35,693 nt of DNA from an uncultured Bacilli bacterium (GTDB lineage Bacteria > Bacillota_I > Bacilli_A > RFN20 > CAG-631), in the NCBI GenBank assembly GCA_947626825.1, contig CANQTM010000017.1, forward strand, positions 1 through 35,693, in the 5' to 3' direction. Shown here in pieces: positions 9,465 through 18,034 of this stretch. Within the stretch, counting starts at the first letter, position 1. Each line of letters opens with the position of its first letter. The notes beneath the pieces are model-generated. The model worked only from the letters and a program-made list of their open reading frames with translations, was not told where the DNA came from and did not search any database. The translations under genes were made by a program, and so were the position numbers.

Positions 9465-10379
9465 ATGTCATTTGCATCTAATGTGAAAAATGAATTAGCC
9501 TTAATTGAAGCTAAAGATGTTAAAGTTGAATTAGCAGCAATATTAAAAACTGCTGGACATATATCAATTGTTGATAAGCAAATGTCAATTATTTTTAAAA
9601 CTGACTATTCAAAAATTGCTTATCGTGTTTTTAGACACATTCATCTTTTATATAATTGCAAACCGACAGTTTCAATTTGTCAAACTTTAAAACTTAAAAA
9701 AAATAAGACATACATAATTAAAATAGATGATAATGTTAGTACTATTCTAGATGATTTACAATTATTAAATATGGACAATGTTCATGAAAGAATAAAAACT
9801 AGTGAAGAATTAACTTCATTTTTAGCAGGTTGTTTTATGGCTTGTGGTTCTGTTAATGATCCACAAACTTCAAATTATCATTTAGAATTATCTTTTACCG
9901 ATGTTTATTTTGCCAAAGAAGTTATAAAAATAATAAAAAAGAAAAGACTTTCTCCAAAACTTATTCAAAGGAGAAACTATTATGTTGTTTATCTTAAAAA
10001 GTCTCAAGAAATTGCAGATTTTTTAGCATGTATGAATGCTATGAAAAATTATATAGAATATGACCAAATTCGTATAAGAAGAGATTATTATAATTCAAAT
10101 AATCGTGTTGTTAATTGTGATATTGCAAATTATATTAAAATAAATACTGCTGCAACAAGTCAACTCGATAATATTAATTTAATTGAAAATAAAATAGGAC
10201 TGGATATCTTAAATGAAGATTTAAAAAATGTTGCTAATTTAAGAAAACAATTTCCTGATAGTTCTTTAAAAGAAATTACAGAACAATATAATAAACTTAC
10301 AGGTAATAAAATAAGTAAAAGTAGTATTAATAGAATGTTTGAAAAAATTAAAGAAATTGCATTAATATATAAATCATGA
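9465..10379 (+). CDS. whiA: WhiA-family DNA-binding protein
   Basis: WhiA proteins combine a degenerate LAGLIDADG homing-endonuclease fold with a C-terminal helix-turn-helix. They affect cell division and chromosome segregation in Bacillus and act as sporulation regulators in Streptomyces. The family start MSFASNVKNELA, the central AGCFMACGSVNDP, and the C-terminal LRKQFPDSSLKEI...KISKSSINRMF are all visible. Length 304 is close to the usual 300-320. It lies 13 bases after the flavoprotein gene with AAAGGACGTGA as ribosome binding site. It is the only gene noted here whose stop is TGA. Confidence 0.95.
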   Translation: MSFASNVKNELALIEAKDVKVELAAILKTAGHISIVDKQMSIIFKTDYSKIAYRVFRHIHLLYNCKPTVSICQTLKLKKNKTYIIKIDDNVSTILDDLQLLNMDNVHERIKTSEELTSFLAGCFMACGSVNDPQTSNYHLELSFTDVYFAKEVIKIIKKKRLSPKLIQRRNYYVVYLKKSQEIADFLACMNAMKNYIEYDQIRIRRDYYNSNNRVVNCDIANYIKINTAATSQLDNINLIENKIGLDILNEDLKNVANLRKQFPDSSLKEITEQYNKLTGNKISKSSINRMFEKIKEIALIYKS

Positions 10380-10388
10380 GGCTAGGTT

Positions 10389-11939
10389 ATGGAAGAAAAT
10401 AGTGAAAAAAAAGTTAATGAAAATAACAAAAAACAATTAACAATAAGAATTATTATTGGTGCATCTTTGACTTGCATTTCTTTGATTATTGGAGTTGTTT
10501 GTGGTGTTAAGATTGCCACAAAAACAAATAATATTTCTACAGATAATCAATTTTCAGAAATTACTAATATTTTGGAAAAAAATTGGTTAAGTGATATATA
10601 TTATGGACAAGATGTTGATGAAAAAATTTTAATTAATCAATTTGTTGGAGCATTATCAACATCTGATACCAAATTTTTAGATCCATATACTTATTTAATA
10701 AAAAAAGAACCAGCAACAGTAGATAAAACTGGTAAACTTGGTATTACAATTGGTTCTTATTATAATGTTCCAGTTATTATTGAAATTAGTGAAAATAGTG
10801 TTGCTAAAGATGATTTACAAGTTGGAGATATTATAGTAAGTGCTGGGAAAAATAATTCTGAAGAAGTATCAATAAAAGATGAAAATATAAATTATTCAAA
10901 TTTATTGTCAAGTGTTATGGGGTTACCAAATGAAAAAATATGGTTAAAGGTTGCAAGGTTTAATACCCAAAAAAAAATTGAATATCTTGATTTTTCTTTT
11001 TCATTAGGTAAAAATAAAGAAACACCATATTCATATACTGAACCTGAAAATATTGATGATACAATAATGGTTAAACTTACTGGATTTACATCTGGTAAAA
11101 CAGCTGAACAATTAGATAAAATATTAAAAAATGATCATTCTAATAATTTAATAATAGATATTCGTGATAATGGTGGTGGTGATTTAGCATCCGTTGTTGA
11201 TGTTTGCGATTTGTTTTTAAAAGCTAATGAACTTGTTACCACTCTTGAATATAAAGATAGTGATGAAAAAGTAAAACAAGAATATTATACAACTAACAAT
11301 GCAAAATATGATTATGATAAAATTATAATTTTGCAAAATGGCAATACAGCCAGTGCCTCAGAAATTTTGATTTCTACTTTATGTTATTATTTAAAAGATA
11401 AAGTTACTTTAGTTGGTTCAAAATCATATGGTAAAGGAATTGCTCAAAGAACGACTTCTGTTTTAAATAATAAATATACATTACAATATACTTGTGCTAG
11501 ATGGTTGCGTCCAGACAATTCTTGGATTGGAATGCATGGCTCTTTTTATGAAGATGGTTATCAATTAGGCTTTGAACCATTAAAACAAAATACATTAGAA
11601 AAAAATAATTTATTAAATTTAATGGAAGCAAATAATACAAATATAAATTGGAAAGATAATTCCTTTGCATATAAAGAAGATTATGTTGCCTCACAAAATA
11701 AATATATTTTTGAGATATATAACGAAAAATACAACACTAATATTCGAACAGATGGTTATTTTGATGAAAATTGTAAACAAGCTATTAAACAAATTCAAGA
11801 AGAAAACAATTTAGAATCAACAGGAATTTTGGATTTTGATACTTATTTATATTTCGTTAAAGATTTTTATGATGCAAAAATGTCTTTTTCAAATGAGCAT
11901 TTAAAAATTGCTGAAAATATAATTTTAGGAAACAATTAA
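10389..11939 (+). CDS. S41-family C-terminal processing protease with peptidoglycan-binding domain
   Basis: This is a membrane-anchored serine protease of the CtpA/CtpB group. A single N-terminal membrane helix lies at about residues 20-43, then a PDZ-like segment (about 110-200), then the S41 core. The catalytic Ser322 is in NTASASEI and Lys349 in SYGKG; the substrate-loop motif is IRDNGGGD. The C-terminus (about 440-500) resembles a peptidoglycan-binding type 1 domain. The catalytic half is thus predicted to lie outside the membrane. It starts 9 bases after whiA and ends 2 bases before uvrB. Bacillus has ctpB in the same general neighbourhood. The substrate is unknown. Confidence 0.9.
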   Translation: MEENSEKKVNENNKKQLTIRIIIGASLTCISLIIGVVCGVKIATKTNNISTDNQFSEITNILEKNWLSDIYYGQDVDEKILINQFVGALSTSDTKFLDPYTYLIKKEPATVDKTGKLGITIGSYYNVPVIIEISENSVAKDDLQVGDIIVSAGKNNSEEVSIKDENINYSNLLSSVMGLPNEKIWLKVARFNTQKKIEYLDFSFSLGKNKETPYSYTEPENIDDTIMVKLTGFTSGKTAEQLDKILKNDHSNNLIIDIRDNGGGDLASVVDVCDLFLKANELVTTLEYKDSDEKVKQEYYTTNNAKYDYDKIIILQNGNTASASEILISTLCYYLKDKVTLVGSKSYGKGIAQRTTSVLNNKYTLQYTCARWLRPDNSWIGMHGSFYEDGYQLGFEPLKQNTLEKNNLLNLMEANNTNINWKDNSFAYKEDYVASQNKYIFEIYNEKYNTNIRTDGYFDENCKQAIKQIQEENNLESTGILDFDTYLYFVKDFYDAKMSFSNEHLKIAENIILGNN

Positions 11940-11941
11940 TT

Positions 11942-13921
11942 ATGGATAAGTTTGAATTAGTTAGTAAATTTACTCCAACAGGAGATCAACCTGAAGCTAT
12001 AAATAAACTAGTAAATGGTTTAAAAGAAAATAAAAAAATTCAAGTTTTACTTGGTGCTACTGGCACAGGTAAAACTTTTACTATTGGCAATGTAATTGCA
12101 TCAATTAATAAACCAACTATCATTTTGGTTCATAATAAAACATTAGCTGGTCAATTATATGCTGAATTTAAAGAATTGTTTCCTAATAATCGAGTCGAAT
12201 ATTTTGTTTCTAATTTTGACTTTTACCAACCTGAAGCTTATATACCATCAACTGATACTTATATTGATAAAACGGCACAATCAAATATGGATATAGAAAT
12301 GATGAGAGTGTCTGCAGTTTCATCAATTTTATCAAGAAAAGATACTATTGTTGTGGCTTCTGTTGCAGCAATATATGCTTTAAGCAATCCAGAAGAATTT
12401 CGTAATTTAACATATGATTTTCGTATAAATGAATCATATGATCGTAAAGAAGTAATTAAATCATTAATTGAAGCTCAATATAGTCGTAATGATGTTGAAT
12501 TACAACCAGGAATGTTTTCTTTTAAAGGCGATGTTTTAGAAATTGCTCCATTTGATGCTAATCAAGAAATAGTACGTATTGAATTTTTTGGTGATGAAAT
12601 AGAAAGAATTAATATTGTTGATCCTTTAACTAAAAAAGTTAAAAAAGCCATGAATTTATTTTCTTTATTTCCAGCATATGAACATATTTCATCAAGAAAT
12701 AAAATTTTAAAAGCATGTGAAAGTATTCGTAATGAATTAGATTTGCGTTTAAAATATTTTAATGAACAGGGGAAATTACTTGAAGCAGAAAGATTATCTC
12801 AAAGAACATTTCATGATTTAGAAGCATTAAAAGAATTTGGCTTTTGTAGTGGTATTGAAAATTATTCAAGACATATTGATAATAGAAAAGAAGGCCAAAC
12901 ACCATATTGTATTTTTGATTATTTTCCTGATGATTATTTGTTAGTAGTTGATGAATCACATGTTTCTTTGCCACAAATAAGAGGAATGTATAATGGCGAT
13001 AGAAGTAGAAAAGAATCTTTGGTTGAATATGGTTTTCGTTTACCTAGTGCTTTAGATAATCGTCCATTACGCTTTGAAGAATTTGAAAATAAAATAAAAC
13101 AAGCAATCTTTGTAAGTGCTACGCCTGGTGATTATGAACTTGAAAAAGTAAATAATGAAGTTGTAGAACAAGTAATTCGTCCAACTGGATTATTAGATCC
13201 TATTGTTGAAATTCATCCAACAAAAAATCAAATAGATGACATTATATTTAATATTAATGAAAGAATTAAAAATAATGAAAGAATAATGATAACTACTTTG
13301 ACAATTAGAATGGCTGAAGACTTAACTTCATATTTAAAAAACATTGGTTTAAAAGTTGTATACATGCATAATGAAATAAAAACTTTAGAAAGAACACAAA
13401 TTTTATATGAATTAAGAAAAGGTAAATATGATGTTTTAATTGGTATAAATTTATTAAGAGAAGGTCTTGATTTACCAGAAGTTTCCTTAATTTGTATCCT
13501 AGATGCTGATAAAGAAGGATTTTTAAGATCTTATAGAAGTTTAGTACAAATAATTGGTAGAGCTGCAAGAAATGAACATGGAAAAGTAATTATGTATGCA
13601 GATAATATGACTGAATCCATGGAAAAAGCCATAAACGAAACAAATAGAAGAAGAAAAATCCAAAATGATTATAATGTTAAGCATAACATAGTACCACATA
13701 CTATTATTAAAGAAATCAAAGAACCAGAAACTTTAGTAAATAAAGAAAAATTGTTAGATGATTATAAGAATCAAAATAAAAAATTAGCTAAAAAATCTCT
13801 TGATGAATTAATCAATTCTTTGACAAAAGACATGAAAGAAGCCGCTAAAAATCTTGATTTTGAACAAGCAGCATCTTTAAGAGATATGATTTTGGAATTA
13901 AAAGCCGAAAAAAATAATTAG
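11942..13921 (+). CDS. uvrB: Excinuclease ABC subunit B
   Basis: UvrB is the helicase-like subunit that verifies damage and recruits UvrC. The 659-residue length is standard. Visible motifs are Walker A GATGTGKT, the beta-hairpin region DFYQPEAYIPSTDTYIDK, the DESH box, and the helicase motif RSLVQIIGRAARN. A C-terminal UVR motif (residues about 620-655) would bind UvrC. Its ATG is 2 bases after the protease stop and no Shine-Dalgarno sequence is visible, which suggests coupled translation. No terminator separates its stop codon from the next promoter. Confidence 0.98.
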   Translation: MDKFELVSKFTPTGDQPEAINKLVNGLKENKKIQVLLGATGTGKTFTIGNVIASINKPTIILVHNKTLAGQLYAEFKELFPNNRVEYFVSNFDFYQPEAYIPSTDTYIDKTAQSNMDIEMMRVSAVSSILSRKDTIVVASVAAIYALSNPEEFRNLTYDFRINESYDRKEVIKSLIEAQYSRNDVELQPGMFSFKGDVLEIAPFDANQEIVRIEFFGDEIERINIVDPLTKKVKKAMNLFSLFPAYEHISSRNKILKACESIRNELDLRLKYFNEQGKLLEAERLSQRTFHDLEALKEFGFCSGIENYSRHIDNRKEGQTPYCIFDYFPDDYLLVVDESHVSLPQIRGMYNGDRSRKESLVEYGFRLPSALDNRPLRFEEFENKIKQAIFVSATPGDYELEKVNNEVVEQVIRPTGLLDPIVEIHPTKNQIDDIIFNINERIKNNERIMITTLTIRMAEDLTSYLKNIGLKVVYMHNEIKTLERTQILYELRKGKYDVLIGINLLREGLDLPEVSLICILDADKEGFLRSYRSLVQIIGRAARNEHGKVIMYADNMTESMEKAINETNRRRKIQNDYNVKHNIVPHTIIKEIKEPETLVNKEKLLDDYKNQNKKLAKKSLDELINSLTKDMKEAAKNLDFEQAASLRDMILELKAEKNN

Positions 13922-13950
13922 TTGACTTTATATGTCGACAATGATAATAT
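13922..13950 (+). promoter_or_regulatory. Promoter of the riboswitch / cation exchanger transcript
   Basis: TTGACT (13922-13927), 17 bases, then TGA-TAATAT (13942-13950), an extended -10. The -35 begins at the base after the uvrB stop codon. Transcription would start at about 13957, just before the riboswitch. Confidence 0.8.
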
Positions 13951-13960
13951 TGTTTTGGTT

Positions 13961-14051
13961 GAAAAGGGAGTAGAAACCATTTTTAAATGGAATGAATTCG
14001 TCAAGACAGTAATTTTATTACTCGGATTTATTTTAAAATTCAAGACTTTTA
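13961..14051 (+). promoter_or_regulatory. yybP-ykoY (Mn2+) riboswitch aptamer
   Basis: The element matches the yybP-ykoY aptamer in order. P1 is AAAAG/CTTTT (13962-13966 with 14046-14050). The conserved loop GGGAGTAG is at 13966-13973. P2 is CCATT/AATGG (13977-13981 with 13986-13990). P3 is AATTCG/CGGATT (13995-14000 with 14023-14028) carrying the conserved TCGTCA at 13998-14003, capped by hairpin AGTAAT/ATTACT (14008-14013 with 14017-14022). The closing strand CAAGAC is at 14041-14046. Members of this family bind Mn2+ and turn on metal exporters. The 3' strand of P1 is shared with the terminator that follows, so metal binding should favour read-through. Confidence 0.85.
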
Positions 14052-14080
14052 CCCATAATAGGGATAAGAGTCTTTTTTTT
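14042..14080 (+). terminator. Terminator of the riboswitch expression platform
   Basis: AAGACT (14042-14047) pairs with AGTCTT (14069-14074), with an inner CCC/GGG pairing (14052-14054 with 14061-14063), followed by T to 14080. The left arm contains the CTTTT that closes P1 of the aptamer, so the two structures exclude each other. It is also the first terminator met by transcripts coming from uvrB. Confidence 0.88.
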
Positions 14081-14098
14081 CGAAAGGATGTGGTTCTT

Positions 14099-15097
14099 AT
14101 GATTTTTTTATATATATTATTATTAATTGTAGGAATGGGATTTTTAATTAAAGGAGCAGATTTTTTTGTTGATGGTTCAAGTAAAATAGCAAAAACTTTA
14201 AAAATATCTCCATTAATTATTGGCCTAACTTTAGTATCTATTGGCACCTCATTACCAGAACTTAGTGTAAGTGTTAATTCATCAATACAGCAATTAAATG
14301 ATTTAAGTTTAGGTAATGTTGTTGGTTCAAATATATTTAATGTTTTTGTTGTAATTGGATCTAGTGCTTTATTTACCCCAATGTTAGTTTCCAAAACAAT
14401 GTTTAAATATGATATTCCAATCCTAATTTTTATTTATATAGTACTATTTCTTTTTGCTTTTGCAATTACTCCCAATGTCATTAATTTAGCAGAATCAATT
14501 ATTTTACTTTTAATGTTTATTTTATATATATGTTTTTTGATTTTAAGAAGTAAAAAATTTGCTGATGAAAAAGTTGAAGAAGTTATTGATGATAAACCAA
14601 GAAAATGGTACATAAATGTTATTTTTATTGTAATTGGTTTAGTAGGAATTATAGGCGGTGGTGAATTAGTTGTTGAAAGTGCTAGTAAAATAGCTACTTC
14701 CCTTGGAATGAGTGAATTACTTGTTGGTTTAACAGTAGTAGCTGTTGGCACCTCATTACCAGAACTTGTTACAAGTATAGTTGCGGCAAAAAAACACGAA
14801 AATGATATAGCAGTTGGCAATGCTATTGGGTCATGTATTTTTAATATTTTATTAATATTAGGATTATCATCTACTATTTCTAATGGTGGTGCAAAAGTGG
14901 AAAAATCACATATTATTGATATGTCCTTTATGTTATTGAGTGTTATTTTGGTATTTCTATTTGCTATTAAAAATAGAAAAATTGGTAGAATTGCCGGGAT
15001 TATTTTAATAATATTATATATTGTATATCTAGTTTATATTATATTAAGAAATTTTTATCCTGAAGTTTTTGTTTTCTCATTATTAAATTTATCATAA
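14099..15097 (+). CDS. CaCA-family cation exchanger (YrbG-like), probably Mn2+-responsive
   Basis: This 332-residue membrane protein belongs to the Ca2+/cation antiporter superfamily. Its two inverted alpha repeats are visible as GTSLPE at residues 49-54 and 217-222, each followed by a GNVVGSNIFN or GNAIGSCIFN segment; about ten hydrophobic helices are present. A start at 14099 is preferred over the TTG at 13922, because AAAGGATGTGG precedes it and the upstream part is the riboswitch. The family exchanges Ca2+ for Na+ or H+. The upstream Mn2+ riboswitch suggests that this one exports Mn2+, or Ca2+ in balance with Mn2+. Confidence 0.92.
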   Translation: MIFLYILLLIVGMGFLIKGADFFVDGSSKIAKTLKISPLIIGLTLVSIGTSLPELSVSVNSSIQQLNDLSLGNVVGSNIFNVFVVIGSSALFTPMLVSKTMFKYDIPILIFIYIVLFLFAFAITPNVINLAESIILLLMFILYICFLILRSKKFADEKVEEVIDDKPRKWYINVIFIVIGLVGIIGGGELVVESASKIATSLGMSELLVGLTVVAVGTSLPELVTSIVAAKKHENDIAVGNAIGSCIFNILLILGLSSTISNGGAKVEKSHIIDMSFMLLSVILVFLFAIKNRKIGRIAGIILIILYIVYLVYIILRNFYPEVFVFSLLNLS

Positions 15098-15155
15098 TTA
15101 TATTTTAGGAAGAAATTAACAATTGAAAAAAAATATTCCTTTATAAATTTGATTA

Positions 15156-15164
15156 TGGTATAAT
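15156..15164 (+). promoter_or_regulatory. Extended -10 promoter of secG
   Basis: TGG plus a perfect TATAAT (15159-15164), the same arrangement as at uvrA. No convincing -35 is seen. It lies 52 bases before the secG start codon. Confidence 0.65.
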
Positions 15165-15216
15165 AAATTCGTTTCTAATAAAAAAATGTTAATAATTTAA
15201 TTTAGGAGGTTTATAT

Positions 15217-15444
15217 ATGTCAGTATTTCTACATGTTTTATTTTTTATAACTGCAGCTGTTTTAGTTGTTGCGACTCTTTTACAAGGTGGTAAGTCTGCA
15301 GGTGCTTCAGGTGCTATTATGGGTGGCGGCATGAATTTGTTTTCAAATGTTAAAGAAAGAGGAATTGAAAAAATAGTTTCAAGAATTACTTTGATTGCTG
15401 GCATTGCCTTTATGACTTTAGCTGTTTTAATTAAAATTATTTAA
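15217..15444 (+). CDS. secG: Preprotein translocase subunit SecG
   Basis: SecG is the small accessory subunit of the SecYEG export channel. The 75-residue protein has two membrane helices (about residues 3-22 and 52-72) joined by the family loop GGKSAGASGAIMGGGMNLF. An AGGAGGT site sits 10 bases before the ATG. It has its own promoter and a strong terminator 3' of it, with rnr and smpB next, the order also seen in Bacillus. Confidence 0.95.
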   Translation: MSVFLHVLFFITAAVLVVATLLQGGKSAGASGAIMGGGMNLFSNVKERGIEKIVSRITLIAGIAFMTLAVLIKII

Positions 15445-15465
15445 AGAGCCTTGGCTCTTTTTTTT
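15443..15465 (+). terminator. Intrinsic terminator after secG
   Basis: AAAGAGCC (15443-15450) and GGCTCTTT (15453-15460) form a tight hairpin that runs into T to 15465. The stem begins within the secG stop codon. Some read-through is likely, since no clear promoter lies in the 14 bases left before rnr. Confidence 0.88.
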
Positions 15466-15479
15466 GAAGATGGAAGATT

Positions 15480-17558
15480 ATGGATTTAAAAGAAAAAATT
15501 GTAAATTATATTTCTACAAATAGTTATAATAAAGAAAAAGTTGATGAACTTTTTTTATCTTTAAGTTTGGAAAACAATTTGTTTAAAGATTTTGTTAAAA
15601 CTATTAATGAACTTGATGATGAAGGTGTAATTTATATTACAAATCAAGGTTATATTCATAATGCTTCTAAACTTAATATTTTTTTAGGAACAATAAAAAA
15701 TATAAAACGTTATTATGCTATATGTGAATTAAATAATCATGAACTAATAACTATTTATAATGAAAATCTAAAAAATGCATATTTAAATGATTATGTTAGA
15801 GTTCATATAAATAAAAATGATACTGGTGAAGTAATGGATGTTTTAAAACATAGTTTATGGGAAATAATGGCAACATATAAAAATCATTCATATATTATTG
15901 ATGATCGTTTCTTTCCTTATGAACTTATTGTTTCTAATCCTAAAAAAATTCATTTAGTAGATGGACATATTGTTAAACTAAAAATAAATAGTTATGACGA
16001 TATGCTTATAAAATGTGAAGTTAAGGAATTAATTGGTCATAAAAATGATCCAGGAATGGATATTTTAAAATTTGTTATTCAAAGTGGTGTTCCTTATGTT
16101 TTTGATGAAGAAACATTAAAAGAAACTAATAAGATTATAAATAATTATCAAAAGAATTTAGAAAAAGAATTAAAAAATAGATTAGATTTAACTAATGAAT
16201 TAATAGTAACAATTGATGGTTTAGATGCAAAAGATTTAGATGATGCTATATCATTAAAAATAAATGATAATGGTAATTTTTTACTAGGTGTTCATATTGC
16301 TGATGTTTCATATTTTGTGAAAGAAGATTCTATTTTAGATAAACAAGCTTTTACAAGAGGAACTTCAATTTATTTAGTTGATAGGGTTATTCCTATGTTA
16401 CCTCATCAATTGTGTAATGATGTTTGTTCATTAAATGAAAATGAAATAAAATTAACAATGTCTTGTATTATGGAAATTGATAATTTAGGTAATGTTATTG
16501 ATTATGAAATAAAACCATCATTTATTAAATCTAATGCTAGACTTGATTATGATGATGTTAATAATCTTTTTGAACATAAATCAACTAATAAAAAGTATAC
16601 TAAAGAAATTAAAGAAATGCTTTTTATGATGAAAAGATTATCAGATATATTAAGTAAAAAAATGTTAAATAATGGCTATATTCAATTAAATATTGATGAA
16701 GCTAAAATTATTATGGATGATAAAACTAATAAAATAATAAAAATAGAAAAAAGAATCAGTAAAGCTGCAGAAAAATTAATTGAAAATTTTATGATTTTAG
16801 CTAATGAAACGGTTGCATCTCATATTTTTTATTTGCAATTACCTTTTATTTATCGTGTCCATGCTCCAATTGAAGCTACCAAAATGTCCACATTAATAAG
16901 TGAATTGCAAGGAATTGATGCAAGCATTCATCTAAAAACAGCCACTTTATCAAGTAAAAAATTACAAGAAATTTTAGATAAATTTAAAAATAAAGATAAT
17001 GAATATATTGTAAATAATTATATTTTAAGGAGTATGTCAAAAGCCATATATTCCATTGATAATATTGGTCATTTTGGTTTAGGAAGTAAATGTTATACAC
17101 ATTTTACAAGTCCTATAAGACGTTATCCTGATTTAATTGTTCATAGATTTTTAAAAAAATATTTAGTTTTAAATGATTTCGCTGATAAAACTGAATTTTT
17201 AGATCAAGCTGCTTTAAATTCAAGTGTTACAGAACGTAGGGCTATGTTACTTGAAAGAGATGTTGAAGATATGAAAAAAGCTGAATATATGAGTGATTAT
17301 ATTGGCTGTGTTTATGAAGGAATAGTAACTGGAGTTATGGATTTTGGATATTTTATAAAACTTGATAATACTTGTGAGGGCCTTCTTCGTTTAGAAAATT
17401 ATTATAATCCATATTATTTTAATGATAAAAAAACTCCTTTAAAAATTGGTAATAAAGTAATGGTCAAAGTCATTTCTGTTAATATTTTAAATGGAGAAAT
17501 TAATTTTGCATATGCTCAAAAAAAACATTATAATAAAAAAGGTGATAACAGATGCTAA
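15480..17558 (+). CDS. rnr: Ribonuclease R
   Basis: RNase R is a 3'-5' exoribonuclease that degrades structured RNA and works with tmRNA-SmpB in clearing damaged messages. The RNB catalytic motif DGLDAKDLDDAIS lies at residues 246-258, with four acidic metal ligands. N-terminal cold-shock-type segments come before it, and an S1 domain (about residues 605-685) ends in basic residues. Length 692 is at the short end for the family. The 3' end overlaps the smpB start (ATGCTAA), which fits their shared role. Confidence 0.95.
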   Translation: MDLKEKIVNYISTNSYNKEKVDELFLSLSLENNLFKDFVKTINELDDEGVIYITNQGYIHNASKLNIFLGTIKNIKRYYAICELNNHELITIYNENLKNAYLNDYVRVHINKNDTGEVMDVLKHSLWEIMATYKNHSYIIDDRFFPYELIVSNPKKIHLVDGHIVKLKINSYDDMLIKCEVKELIGHKNDPGMDILKFVIQSGVPYVFDEETLKETNKIINNYQKNLEKELKNRLDLTNELIVTIDGLDAKDLDDAISLKINDNGNFLLGVHIADVSYFVKEDSILDKQAFTRGTSIYLVDRVIPMLPHQLCNDVCSLNENEIKLTMSCIMEIDNLGNVIDYEIKPSFIKSNARLDYDDVNNLFEHKSTNKKYTKEIKEMLFMMKRLSDILSKKMLNNGYIQLNIDEAKIIMDDKTNKIIKIEKRISKAAEKLIENFMILANETVASHIFYLQLPFIYRVHAPIEATKMSTLISELQGIDASIHLKTATLSSKKLQEILDKFKNKDNEYIVNNYILRSMSKAIYSIDNIGHFGLGSKCYTHFTSPIRRYPDLIVHRFLKKYLVLNDFADKTEFLDQAALNSSVTERRAMLLERDVEDMKKAEYMSDYIGCVYEGIVTGVMDFGYFIKLDNTCEGLLRLENYYNPYYFNDKKTPLKIGNKVMVKVISVNILNGEINFAYAQKKHYNKKGDNRC

Positions 17559-18001
17559 AATTAGTAGCAAATAATAAAAAAGCTAGTTTTTTATATTTTA
17601 TTATAGAAACTTATGAAGCAGGAATTGAATTGATTGGAAGCGAAGTTAAAGCTATTAGAGAAAAAAATTGTTCTATTGCTGAAAGTTATATTCAAGTGTC
17701 TAATAATGAAATTTATATTTATAATATGAATATTCCTGAATATACTTATGGAAATATCTTTAATCATGATCCTTTAAGGATACGTCGTCTACTAATGCAT
17801 AAAAAAGAAATTTTAAAATTACAAATTAAAGTAAAAAAAGAAGGAATGACAATAATTCCTTTAAAAGTATATTTTAACAACGATAATCGCGTCAAATTAG
17901 AAATTGCCTTGGTTAAAGGCAAACATAATGTTGATAAAAGACAATCGATAAAAGAAAAAGATATCAATAGAGATATCTTAAAGAATCATAAAGATCGTTA
18001 A
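17552..18001 (+). CDS. smpB: SsrA-binding protein SmpB
   Basis: SmpB binds tmRNA and delivers it to stalled ribosomes for trans-translation. The 149-residue protein shows the family pattern GIELIGSEVKAIREKNCSI near residue 30, the RRLLMHKKEI segment, and the C-terminal DKRQSIKEKDINRDI that acts on the ribosome. The tail ends soon after that, so it is slightly short. It overlaps rnr by seven bases, with GGTGAT as ribosome binding site inside rnr. In Bacillus the tmRNA gene follows smpB; here a terminator and minus-strand genes follow instead. Confidence 0.95.
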   Translation: MLKLVANNKKASFLYFIIETYEAGIELIGSEVKAIREKNCSIAESYIQVSNNEIYIYNMNIPEYTYGNIFNHDPLRIRRLLMHKKEILKLQIKVKKEGMTIIPLKVYFNNDNRVKLEIALVKGKHNVDKRQSIKEKDINRDILKNHKDR

Positions 18002-18004
18002 TTT

Positions 18005-18034
18005 AAAGTGCTATATTATAAATAGTACTTTTTT
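18005..18034 (+). terminator. Intrinsic terminator after smpB
   Basis: A ten-pair stem (18005-18014 with 18022-18031, one G-T pair) with a 7-base loop, ending in T to 18034. It overlaps the stop codon of the convergent gene, so the two transcription units abut. Confidence 0.88.

Noticed and set aside
10377-10385. UGA read as tryptophan at the whiA end
   Set aside because: Read-through would add only two residues before TAG, and Trp codons elsewhere are TGG. The standard code fits.
13922-14098. N-terminal 59-codon extension of the CaCA exchanger from a TTG
   Set aside because: This stretch is a promoter, riboswitch and terminator; the good ribosome binding site is at 14083-14093 and the family N-terminus begins at 14099.
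13918-14394. Minus-strand frame opposite the CaCA gene
   Set aside because: It overlaps a well-supported promoter, riboswitch and gene on the plus strand and has no recognisable features.
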